Source: an uncultured Bacteroides sp. (lineage in GTDB: Bacteria; Bacteroidota; Bacteroidia; Bacteroidales; Bacteroidaceae). Taken from it: a stretch of 11,193 bases of DNA. Location: contig CAKUYM010000122.1 of the NCBI GenBank assembly GCA_934716785.1, positions 1 to 11,193 of the forward strand, given 5' to 3'. This document shows positions 1 to 5,855 of the stretch, piece by piece. A program made the translations under genes and the position numbers. How positions within the stretch are numbered: the stretch's first letter is position 1; every line of letters starts with the position of its first letter. The notes below the pieces were generated by a model, which searched no databases, was not told the DNA's origin, and saw only the letters and a program-made list of their open reading frames with translations.

Positions 1-13
1 TCTCTAACCTGTG

Positions 14-47
14 CGAAAGTACATAAAAAAACGTAATTTGTTTACAA
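14..47 (-). promoter_or_regulatory. possible leftward promoter for a gene off the left edge
   Basis: On the minus strand the sequence TACTTTCG (21 down to 14) resembles the Bacteroides -7 box TAnnTTTG. A TTG lies upstream at 47-45, about 23 nt away, slightly more than the usual 19-21. No gene is visible to the left in the window. The call is weak and rests only on motif resemblance. Confidence 0.25.
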
Positions 48-84
48 TCTGCTTAATTTTTTGTCAAAATAGGATTTGTAACAA

Positions 85-213
85 TTGTTCAAATCGGTTG
101 GCGGATTGAAGAATATCGCACAGATTGAACATGCCAGACACAGCTCATTCAATAACTTTATTGCCAATGCTCCGTTAAATACTTATTTGATGGGGCGGAA
201 GGTGCATATTAAT
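85..213 (+). pseudogene. remnant of an IS982-like transposase C-terminus
   Basis: The frame starting near 85 reads GGLKNIAQIEHARHSSFNNF followed by a short segment ending KVHIN. This resembles the C-terminal stretch of IS982-family (DDE, PF13612-type) transposases, which typically carry LKNIxQIEHxRHRSxxNF followed by an AYxFxPKKPxI-like end. The reading frame is stopped by TAA at 79-81 just upstream, so the catalytic DDE core is absent. The second half (after about residue 28) matches the expected motif poorly. After about 213 the frame runs on without recognisable sequence into the inverted-repeat element at 273. I see no intact IS ends. This is a decayed fragment, not a functional gene; family assignment is from motif memory and is moderately certain. 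Confidence 0.5.
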
Positions 214-272
214 TGTTTAGCTCCGTACAGGCATATATTTAGTCCTCCTTTCCAAGGTATCTGTTCCTCCGG

Positions 273-388
273 ATGCATAAAGTTATTCGTCTGACTATAG
301 TCTACCTTCCGTCTGACTATAGTGTTTCTTTCGTCTGACTATAGTCAGACGAATAAACAACTACAGTCAGACGAATAACTTTATGCAT
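273..388. repeat. 116-bp symmetric inverted-repeat element with five 22-nt-phased motifs
   Basis: The outer arms 273-301 and 360-388 are reverse complements over 29 nt with one mismatch, and both ends carry ATGCAT. The 14-mer CGTCTGACTATAGT occurs at 288-301, 310-323 and 332-345, and inverted at 338-351 and (one mismatch) 360-373. Starts within each orientation are exactly 22 nt apart. Copy 1 pairs with copy 5 and copy 2 with copy 4 about the same centre (330.5), so the whole element can fold as one long hairpin. Copies 3 and 4 overlap to form a perfect 20-bp palindrome (332-351), giving an alternative fold. It could be a MITE-like repeat, a cluster of operator sites or a structured RNA or terminator; the sequence does not decide between these. 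Confidence 0.8.
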
Positions 389-442
389 GTTGAAGAATAC
401 TTGTTGGCGGATAAAATATTAAATTATCGCAAGCAAATTCTT

Positions 443-504
443 AGATTTAAGTGAGTCTGAAATGACTTGAAACGACATAGGTTATTGCGGACTCACGTAA
501 ATCT
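443..504. other. long stem-loop of unknown role
   Basis: AGATTTAAGTGAGTC (443-457) is complementary to 490-504 with 14 of 15 positions paired, enclosing a 32-nt loop. No T-run follows on the plus strand (ACATTGG), so it is not an obvious intrinsic terminator. It lies between the phased repeat element and the nadB terminator. It could be part of a small RNA, the end of a mobile remnant or a protein-binding site. No open reading frame of note covers it. Confidence 0.45.
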
Positions 505-523
505 ACATTGGATTAATCGGATA

Positions 524-567
524 AAGAAAATGCCGCTTGCAACTGATTGTGCAAGCGGCATTTTCTT
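524..567 (-). terminator. intrinsic terminator downstream of nadB
   Basis: A perfect 18-bp stem (524-541 with 550-567) containing TGCCGCTTGCA encloses an 8-nt loop. Read on the minus strand the stem ends in TTTTCTTTAT, a U-rich tail. It lies 66 nt past the nadB stop. The plus-strand reading is also followed by T-rich sequence, so it may terminate in both directions. Confidence 0.8.
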
Positions 568-590
568 ATTTTGCTCCAAATTTTATTTCA

Positions 591-646
591 AATTATTGCT
601 CCCAATTATTTCTTCGCAATAATTGTTTCGCGATTATTGTTTCGCG
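591..646. repeat. degenerate 14-15-nt tandem repeats across the nadB stop codon
   Basis: Units at 633-646 (ATTATTGTTTCGCG), 618-632 (AATAATTGTTTCGCG) and 604-617 (AATTATTTCTTCGC) are successive variants of one sequence, and 591-603 is a weaker fourth. The nadB stop codon (636-634) lies in the first unit, so the gene end was probably duplicated by slippage into the 3' untranslated region. Confidence 0.6.
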
Positions 647-2205
647 TGCGGATAATCTATCGTATAGTGCAAGCCGCGGCTTTCTTTGCGTTCCATTGCT
701 TGGCGCATAATCAGATAGCCTACATTCACCATATTACGCAATTCGCAGATTTCTTTAGAAGCTACGCTGCGCTTGAACAGGCTTTCGGTCTCTTCGTAGA
801 TGATATCCAGTCTGTCCCATGCACGTTTCAGGCGAAGGTCGCTACGCACGATACCCACATAAGTACTCATGATTTGGTTGACCTCCTTCATGCTCTGCGT
901 GATGAGCACCATCTCTTCGGGAGAACGGGTACCTTCATCGTTCCATTCGGGAATATCCTCGTTGTAGGAATATTGGTCGATGACTTGCAGACTATGCTTG
1001 GCGGCAGCATCGGCATACACGACAGCTTCGATCAGTGAGTTGGAAGCCAAACGATTGCCACCGTGAAGCCCTGTGCAAGAACACTCTCCTACTGCATAAA
1101 GGCGTTCGATGGACGACTGTCCGTTCAGGTCTACGAGAATACCGCCACAGAGATAATGGGCAGCCGGAGCCACCGGAATGTAATCTTTAGTGATATCGAT
1201 GCCCAGGCTGAGACATTTTTCGTAGATATTGGGGAAATGTTTCTTCGTTTCTTCCGGATCCTTGTGCGTAACGTCCAGATATACATGGTCGTCTCCGCGG
1301 TTCTTCATCTCATTGTCGATGGCGCGTGCCACGATATCGCGCGGAGCAAGCGAAAGACGCGGGTCATATTTTTGCATGAACTCTTTACCGTCCATGGTAC
1401 GGAGCACACCGCCATAACCGCGCATGGCTTCCGTAATCAGGAAAGAGGGGCGGTCGCCCGGATGGTACAGAGCCGTCGGGTGAAACTGGACGAACTCCAT
1501 ATCTTTCACCGTACCTTTGGCACGATAAACCATGGCAATTCCGTCTCCGGTAGCCACCAACGGGTTGGTAGTCGTTTGATAAACAGCTCCTACCCCACCG
1601 GTTGCCATCAGGGTCACTTTGGCAAGATAGGTGTCCACCTTACCGGTTTTCGGATCGAGGATATAAGCACCGTAGCATTTGATGTCCGGTGTTTGGCGGG
1701 TGACTTTCACACCCAAATGATGTTGTGTCAGGATTTCAACAGCAAAATGGTTTTCGATAACCGTGATGTTCGGGTGCTGTTGCACGGCTCTGATCAGGCT
1801 GTCCTGTATTTCAGCTCCCGTGTTGTCTTTATGATGAAGAATACGGAATTCGGAATGTCCGCCTTCGCGGTGCAAGTCAAATTCGCCTTTCTCGTTTTTG
1901 TCGAAATCTACTCCCCACTTTATTAATTCCTTGATTTGTGCGGGAGCCTCGCGTACTACTTTCTCTACTGCGGCGCGATTGCTGATCCAGTCTCCGGCAA
2001 TCATCGTGTCTTCAATATGTTTCTCGAAATTGTCTACCAGTAAGTTGGTGACAGATGCCACTCCGCCTTGCGCGAAGTATGTGTTGGCTTCTTCCAGCCC
2101 ACTTTTACAGATAAGAGCAACTTTACCTTTGTGCGCCACTTTCAGCGCAAAACTCATACCGGCAATTCCGGAGCCGATGACGAGGAAATCGAATTTTCTT
2201 ACCAT
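634..2205 (-). CDS. nadB: L-aspartate oxidase (NadB)
   Basis: This FAD-dependent enzyme oxidises L-aspartate to iminoaspartate, the first step of de novo NAD synthesis; quinolinate synthase (NadA) then uses the product. It belongs to the succinate dehydrogenase/fumarate reductase flavoprotein family and acts in the cytoplasm. The N-terminus has the FAD-binding motif GSGIAG (residues 11-16). The family motifs HREGGHS, FVQFHPTAL, APRDIVARAI (Arg about 289, matching the catalytic arginine region) and GLHGGNRLASNSLIEA (His about 381) are all present, and a helical C-terminal domain completes a 523-aa protein of normal length. I chose ATG at 2205 rather than GTG at 2223, because the longer start would lie next to the -7 box and add a non-family leader (MRNNIT). 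nadA and nadC are not in the window, so the gene appears to stand alone, divergent from the PH-domain gene. Assignment is very secure. Confidence 0.97.
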   Translation of the reverse strand: MVRKFDFLVIGSGIAGMSFALKVAHKGKVALICKSGLEEANTYFAQGGVASVTNLLVDNFEKHIEDTMIAGDWISNRAAVEKVVREAPAQIKELIKWGVDFDKNEKGEFDLHREGGHSEFRILHHKDNTGAEIQDSLIRAVQQHPNITVIENHFAVEILTQHHLGVKVTRQTPDIKCYGAYILDPKTGKVDTYLAKVTLMATGGVGAVYQTTTNPLVATGDGIAMVYRAKGTVKDMEFVQFHPTALYHPGDRPSFLITEAMRGYGGVLRTMDGKEFMQKYDPRLSLAPRDIVARAIDNEMKNRGDDHVYLDVTHKDPEETKKHFPNIYEKCLSLGIDITKDYIPVAPAAHYLCGGILVDLNGQSSIERLYAVGECSCTGLHGGNRLASNSLIEAVVYADAAAKHSLQVIDQYSYNEDIPEWNDEGTRSPEEMVLITQSMKEVNQIMSTYVGIVRSDLRLKRAWDRLDIIYEETESLFKRSVASKEICELRNMVNVGYLIMRQAMERKESRGLHYTIDYPHAKQ

Positions 2206-2225
2206 AGTTATGTTATTTCTCACCG

Positions 2226-2233
2226 CAAAGCTA
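2226..2233 (-). promoter_or_regulatory. nadB promoter -7 box
   Basis: On the minus strand 2233-2226 reads TAGCTTTG, a perfect match to the Bacteroides -7 consensus TAnnTTTG. Transcription would start near 2219, leaving a leader of roughly 14 nt before the ATG at 2205. I could not find a good TTG -33 element at the standard distance. The box position argues against the upstream GTG start. Confidence 0.6.
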
Positions 2234-2262
2234 CAAAATAAGTTACTTCGTTGTACTTTTCG

Positions 2263-2293
2263 TTGTCATTAATTCATAAAATTGCTACCTTGC
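2263..2293 (+). promoter_or_regulatory. promoter for the PH-domain gene and probably lpdA
   Basis: TTG at 2263-2265 is followed after 20 nt by TACCTTGC (2286-2293), close to the Bacteroides -33/-7 arrangement (TTTG, 19-21 nt, TAnnTTTG) with one T missing. The start of transcription would be near 2300, about 12 nt before the ATG at 2312. It lies back to back with the nadB promoter. Confidence 0.5.
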
Positions 2294-2311
2294 AGGCAAA
2301 AATCTGACAAA

Positions 2312-2770
2312 ATGAATCGAATTTTCCATGCCCGTATTGCTTGGTATCAGTATTTCCTGCTGGTGGTGCTTACCGTGAATGCCGTAGGCACTTTGTGGTG
2401 TAAATATATATTGCCGGCCGTATTGCTGATGCTCATGTTGATAATCATCATTGAGCAGATAATCCACACCACTTATACGGTGACTCCCGACGGTATTCTT
2501 GAAATATCCACCGGGCGTTTTACCCGCAAAAAAGTAATTCCTGTCTCGGAGATTACCGCTATAAAAAAATGCCATTCCATGAAATTCGGGCGCTTCTCCG
2601 TGACCGATTATGTGCTGATAGAGTATGGAAAAGGTAAATTTGTATCAGTGATGCCTGTCAAGGAGAGGGAATTCGCCGGACTTCTTGAAAAGAGAATACG
2701 CGAACTGACCTTCGAAGAGAAGGAGACTGACAAAAGGAACAAAGAAGAAAGAATAGAAGAAAAAGAATAA
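2312..2770 (+). CDS. small membrane protein with a bacterial PH domain (bPH_4/DUF1200-like)
   Basis: This is a 152-aa protein of unknown role. Two hydrophobic helices, about residues 12-29 and 31-47, anchor it in the inner membrane. They are followed by a beta-rich domain (about 53-130) with the pattern YTVTPDGILEISTGRFTRKK, IPVSEITAIKKC and VSVMPVKEREFAGLL, which resembles bacterial PH domains of the bPH_4 (DUF1200) type. The last roughly 20 residues are almost all Glu, Lys, Arg and Asp, encoded by a purine-only-like tract that continues past the stop, so this tail is probably not a conserved fold. I chose ATG 2312 over TTG 2282 because the latter would begin inside the -7 box. It precedes lpdA by 84 nt and may be co-transcribed. 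Domain type is fairly likely; function is unknown. Confidence 0.85.
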   Translation: MNRIFHARIAWYQYFLLVVLTVNAVGTLWCKYILPAVLLMLMLIIIIEQIIHTTYTVTPDGILEISTGRFTRKKVIPVSEITAIKKCHSMKFGRFSVTDYVLIEYGKGKFVSVMPVKEREFAGLLEKRIRELTFEEKETDKRNKEERIEEKE

Positions 2771-2820
2771 AAGAAAGAAAAGGATAAGAAAGATAAAAGA
2801 CAAAAGAAATAAGAAAAGGA
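2731..2820. repeat. purine-rich low-complexity tract
   Basis: 82 of these 90 plus-strand bases are A or G. The tract spans the charged C-terminal tail of the PH-domain protein, its stop codon and most of the spacer before lpdA. It is simple sequence built of AAG/AAAG-like units, likely prone to slippage. Confidence 0.75.
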
Positions 2821-2848
2821 TTAACTGATTAAAAAGATTAACTGATTA
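2819..2848 (+). repeat. two direct copies of GATTAACTGATTA just before lpdA
   Basis: The 13-mer GATTAACTGATTA occurs at 2819-2831 and 2836-2848, a 17-nt period, ending 6 nt before the lpdA ATG. It may be a short tandem duplication in the translation-initiation region or a paired binding site. No consensus -7 box is visible here. Confidence 0.7.
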
Positions 2849-2854
2849 TATACT

Positions 2855-4198
2855 ATGAAACATCAAGTAATTATTATTGGCGGCGGGCCTGCTGGATACA
2901 CAGCCGCCGAAGCTGCCGGCAAGGTCGGACTGAGTGTATTGCTTATTGAGAAGAAGAACTTGGGTGGTGTATGTTTGAATGAGGGCTGTATCCCTACCAA
3001 GACATTGCTCTACTCGGCAAAGACTTATGATAGTGCCCGGCACGCTTCAAAGTATGCGGTAAACGTCTCCGAAGTCTCTTTCGACTTGGCTAAAATCATT
3101 GCCCGTAAAAGTAAGGTAGTGCGCAAGTTGGTGTTGGGTGTAAAAGCCAAACTGACTTCCGGCAATGTCACGATAGTGTCGGGAGAGGCGCAAATCGTTG
3201 ACAAAAACACAGTCCGTTGCGGTGAAGAAACCTATGAGGGAGAAAATCTGATACTCTGCACGGGTTCGGAAACTTTTATCCCGCCTATTCCGGGAGTGGA
3301 TGCAGTGAATTATTGGACGCATCGGGAAGCGCTGGACAATAAAGAACTGCCCGCTTCTCTGGCCATCGTCGGCGGAGGAGTGATTGGGATGGAATTTGCG
3401 TCATTCTTTAACAGTCTCGGAGTACAAGTGACGGTGATTGAGATGATGGATGAAATTTTGGGCGGAATGGACAAGGAGCTCTCTGCCTTGCTGCGTGCTG
3501 ATTATGCCAAGCGGGGCATTAAATTCCTGCTGAGTACGAAAGTTGTCGGCTTGTCGCAGACGGAAGAAGGTGCCGTAGTCTCCTATGAGAATGCAGAGGG
3601 AAACGGTAGTGTCATTGCAGAAAAGCTGTTGATGAGCGTCGGTCGCCGCCCGGTAACGAAAGGTTTCGGACTCGAAAACCTGAATTTGGAAAAGACAGAG
3701 CGTGGCGCTATCAAAGTGAATGAAAAGATGCAGACTTCCATTCCCAATGTCTACGTTTGCGGTGACCTGACAGGTTTCTCCCTGTTGGCTCATACAGCCG
3801 TCCGCGAAGCGGAAGTTGCCGTGCATTCTATTCTTGGAAAAGAAGACGCCATGAGTTATCGTGCCATTCCGGGCGTTGTCTATACCAATCCGGAGATTGC
3901 GGGAGTGGGCGAAACGGAAGAGTTGGCCTCAGTAAAAGGTATTGATTATAAGATAATAAAGCTCCCGATGGCTTACTCCGGTCGTTTTGTGGCGGAGAAT
4001 GAAGGCGTGAACGGTGTCTGCAAAGTACTGCTGGATGAACACCAACGGGTGATTGGTGCTCACGTATTGGGAAATCCCGCTTCGGAGATAATAACCCTTG
4101 CGGGAACTGCCATTGAACTTGGACTGACGGCGGCGCAATGGAAAAAGATTGTTTTCCCGCATCCCACGGTGGGAGAAATATTTAGGGAAGCGTTATAA
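2855..4198 (+). CDS. lpdA: dihydrolipoamide dehydrogenase (E3, LpdA)
   Basis: This cytoplasmic flavoprotein reoxidises dihydrolipoyl groups on E2 subunits or the glycine-cleavage H protein and passes electrons to NAD+. The 447-aa sequence has the N-terminal FAD motif GGGPAG (9-14), the redox-active disulfide in GGVCLNEGCIPTK (Cys40 and Cys45), a second Rossmann NAD-binding site (IVGGGVIGMEFASFF), the FAD-contact motif VYVCGDLTG, and the C-terminal catalytic His-Glu pair in FPHPTVGE (His436, Glu441). All active-site residues of the lipoamide dehydrogenase type are present, which argues against glutathione reductase or a non-lipoamide relative. No E1, E2, lipoyl carrier or lipoate ligase gene is adjacent, so the complex it serves cannot be read from context. 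It follows the PH-domain gene by 84 nt and precedes the TlpA-like gene by 89 nt. Confidence 0.93.
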   Translation: MKHQVIIIGGGPAGYTAAEAAGKVGLSVLLIEKKNLGGVCLNEGCIPTKTLLYSAKTYDSARHASKYAVNVSEVSFDLAKIIARKSKVVRKLVLGVKAKLTSGNVTIVSGEAQIVDKNTVRCGEETYEGENLILCTGSETFIPPIPGVDAVNYWTHREALDNKELPASLAIVGGGVIGMEFASFFNSLGVQVTVIEMMDEILGGMDKELSALLRADYAKRGIKFLLSTKVVGLSQTEEGAVVSYENAEGNGSVIAEKLLMSVGRRPVTKGFGLENLNLEKTERGAIKVNEKMQTSIPNVYVCGDLTGFSLLAHTAVREAEVAVHSILGKEDAMSYRAIPGVVYTNPEIAGVGETEELASVKGIDYKIIKLPMAYSGRFVAENEGVNGVCKVLLDEHQRVIGAHVLGNPASEIITLAGTAIELGLTAAQWKKIVFPHPTVGEIFREAL

Positions 4199-4214
4199 CG
4201 GGAAGCATTATAAA
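4185..4214 (+). repeat. 15-nt imperfect tandem duplication over the lpdA stop codon
   Basis: GGGAAGCGTTATAAC (4185-4199) is followed directly by GGGAAGCATTATAAA (4200-4214), identical at 13 of 15 positions. The lpdA stop TAA (4196-4198) lies in the first copy. It looks like a small slippage duplication of the gene end. Confidence 0.7.
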
Positions 4215-4287
4215 AGGATTTCGATTCCGATATCTTACATTGCTCATTGATGAGGGTATTTTACTTATAAATTATAAAACTGAATAT

Positions 4288-5493
4288 ATGATGAGAAAAT
4301 ATATAATTACTCCGGTCTTATTGGTAATGGTTTGTATGGTGATGTGTCATTGTATATTCAACCGTAAAGCGTCAGTTGCCGCGAATGAATATTTGATTCA
4401 GGGCGAACTGGCCAACCTTCCCGACAGTATCGTGATCGGCCTGTACGAGGAAGACGGCAACATACTTAGCTGTGTGCTGAGGGATACGCTTATGGATGGA
4501 CAGTTTTCTTTTCGTGACACTGTTTCTGCCACACGGAAAATGCTGATTATGTCTGATAACCGGGGCTTTCCGGGCACATGGCTGGAAGTGTGGGTCGCAC
4601 CGGGAGAATACATAGAAATTAAGGGGCAAGACAAACTGCTGAAAACATGGGAAGTAGTAAGTGATGTGCCGGAACAACAGGAAGAAAACCGTTTTACGGC
4701 TTGCGCGATGGCTCAACAGAAAGAGTTGATGCAGCATATGGCAGCAGAATATGACTGGCAACGGATGATGTTCATAGATCATCCGGGCGATCGGGAGTTT
4801 GAAAGGCAGGCTTGGGCCAAGATAGATTCTATCCGGAAACTGTCAATGCCGTTGCAGCAGGAAATCTGGAAAAAAGAAATGGAATACATGGAAGAAGCGT
4901 CCATCTCTCAGGTGTGGATGGACAGGCTATTGTTATTTGCTTCCATGATGAAATATGAAGCCATCATGCCTTATAAAGAAGAGGTGAGAAGCCTTTATGC
5001 CCGAATGTCCGAAGTCGATAAGCAAACTGATGTCGGTCAGGAGATTACAACCTATGTTTATCCTCCCACTACGGTAGGGATTGGAGACATGATGGTTGAC
5101 GGAGATTTATACGATGCGAATGATTCTCTCCGTCATATTTCCGAGTTCAAGGGAAAATTCATCTTACTTGATTTCTGGAGTAGCGGGTGTGGTCCTTGTG
5201 TGGAGTCGATACCGGAGATGGAGAAGGTGATGGAATTGTATAAGGATAAAATGACTGTGATTAGTATTAGTGAGGACCCGAAAGCACGTTGGAAAGAGTA
5301 CATCAAGACGAAAGGAATGGGTGGCAACCAATGGAATGAATTTCGCCGAGGGCGTACCGGACTCGCTGCGAGTTATCAGGTGAAGGGAATTCCGCATTAT
5401 GTGCTTATTGCTCCTGATGGTAAGATAAAAGATGTTTGGGCTGGTTATGGTTCCGGTTTGCTTTTAGAAAAGGTGAAAAAGAATCTGAAATAG
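4288..5493 (+). CDS. TlpA-like thiol-disulfide protein with DUF4369-like N-terminal domain
   Basis: This is a predicted envelope thioredoxin-fold protein of 401 aa. An N-terminal hydrophobic segment (about residues 5-20, ending VMCHC) serves as signal or anchor. The lipobox is not canonical, so a lipoprotein is possible but uncertain. Residues about 35-130 have the beta-strand pattern of DUF4369 domains common in Bacteroides TlpA proteins. A mostly helical middle follows, then a C-terminal thioredoxin domain with FWSSGCGPC (redox Cys301 and Cys304) and the cis-proline loop KGIPHY (Pro369). It would reduce or isomerise disulfides outside the cytoplasm; its substrate is not shown. I use ATG 4288 (ATG 4291 follows directly); a TTG at 4240 would add an implausible leader before the signal segment. 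It lies downstream of lpdA, with which it may or may not be co-transcribed. Confidence 0.88.
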   Translation: MMRKYIITPVLLVMVCMVMCHCIFNRKASVAANEYLIQGELANLPDSIVIGLYEEDGNILSCVLRDTLMDGQFSFRDTVSATRKMLIMSDNRGFPGTWLEVWVAPGEYIEIKGQDKLLKTWEVVSDVPEQQEENRFTACAMAQQKELMQHMAAEYDWQRMMFIDHPGDREFERQAWAKIDSIRKLSMPLQQEIWKKEMEYMEEASISQVWMDRLLLFASMMKYEAIMPYKEEVRSLYARMSEVDKQTDVGQEITTYVYPPTTVGIGDMMVDGDLYDANDSLRHISEFKGKFILLDFWSSGCGPCVESIPEMEKVMELYKDKMTVISISEDPKARWKEYIKTKGMGGNQWNEFRRGRTGLAASYQVKGIPHYVLIAPDGKIKDVWAGYGSGLLLEKVKKNLK

Positions 5494-5500
5494 TTAAGCC

Positions 5501-5550
5501 CAAAATTCGTACCGGTCCTGTGGTATTACGGTACTGGATTTATGATTTTT
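5501..5550 (+). terminator. possible terminator after the TlpA-like gene
   Basis: GTACCG (5509-5514) pairs with CGGTAC (5529-5534), with partial extension of the stem on either side, and a run of five T follows at 5546-5550. The stem is short and the T-run is 11 nt beyond it, so the call is weak, but the position just after the stop at 5493 fits. Confidence 0.35.
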
Positions 5551-5614
5551 CTTAACTGCGCCGTGATATTTCTCTCAGGGCAAACTGAATGTTTCTCTTT
5601 TGTCTATTAATGAT

Positions 5615-5660
5615 AAAAAGAAACACCGAAGCGGTGCTTTCACTTCGCCACCGCGAAGTG
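5615..5660 (-). terminator. GC-rich double hairpin, possible minus-strand terminator
   Basis: CACTTCGC (5641-5648) pairs perfectly with GCGAAGTG (5653-5660) around a 4-nt loop. Next to it, GAAACACCG (5620-5628) pairs with CGGTGCTTTC (5632-5641) with one bulged base. Read on the minus strand the second stem is followed directly by TTTTT (5619-5615), which is terminator-like. CACCGC at 5649-5654 can also pair with GCGGTG at 5631-5636, and GCGAAG recurs at 5668-5673, so alternative folds exist. The cluster is much more GC-rich than its surroundings and could also be a dispersed intergenic repeat. It lies about 200 nt past the peptidase stop. Confidence 0.45.
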
Positions 5661-5779
5661 AGCGGCTGCGAAGTAAATAGATGTAAAAGGATAAATAGTT
5701 AGGAAAATAAAGTTTTATAATAGATTGAGAGCGTATGCTTGACAATGGAAGATATGTAAAAAGAATCTCATATCTTGAT

Positions 5780-5820
5780 ATTGAAAGTCCTACCTTGCTA
5801 TCCAAGGTAGGACTTTCAAT
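5780..5820. terminator. strong hairpin terminator between convergent genes
   Basis: An 18-nt arm at 5780-5797 is perfectly complementary to 5803-5820, with loop CTATC. It is followed on the plus strand by TTTATATT. It lies 36 nt past the stop of the minus-strand peptidase gene and 286 nt past the stop of the plus-strand TlpA-like gene, so it can serve the peptidase operon and also block readthrough from the left. Confidence 0.75.
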
Positions 5821-5855
5821 TTTATATTAAGGGAAATATGAGCTTGTTAAGTGAC

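Larger units (their letters stand above)
5494..5855. other. convergent intergenic region without a gene
   Basis: Between two convergent stop codons this 362-bp stretch holds three hairpin sites (about 5509-5534, 5620-5660 and 5780-5820) and otherwise AT-rich sequence. I see no convincing open reading frame, tRNA or other known RNA in it. Confidence 0.7.

Noticed and set aside
288..373. CRISPR array, suggested by regularly spaced repeats
   Set aside because: The 14-mer repeats are too short, spacers are only 8 nt, two copies are inverted, and no cas gene is present.
547..1926. Long plus-strand open frames over 547-1038 and 1063-1926
   Set aside because: They are antisense to nadB, whose protein is clearly conserved; their translations match no family and have no promoter or start context.
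3401..3826. Minus-strand 141-codon frame inside lpdA
   Set aside because: It is antisense to the conserved NAD-binding part of lpdA and has no family features.
4240..4242. TTG start for the plus-strand TlpA-like gene
   Set aside because: It would put 16 unlikely residues before a normal signal segment that begins at ATG 4288/4291.
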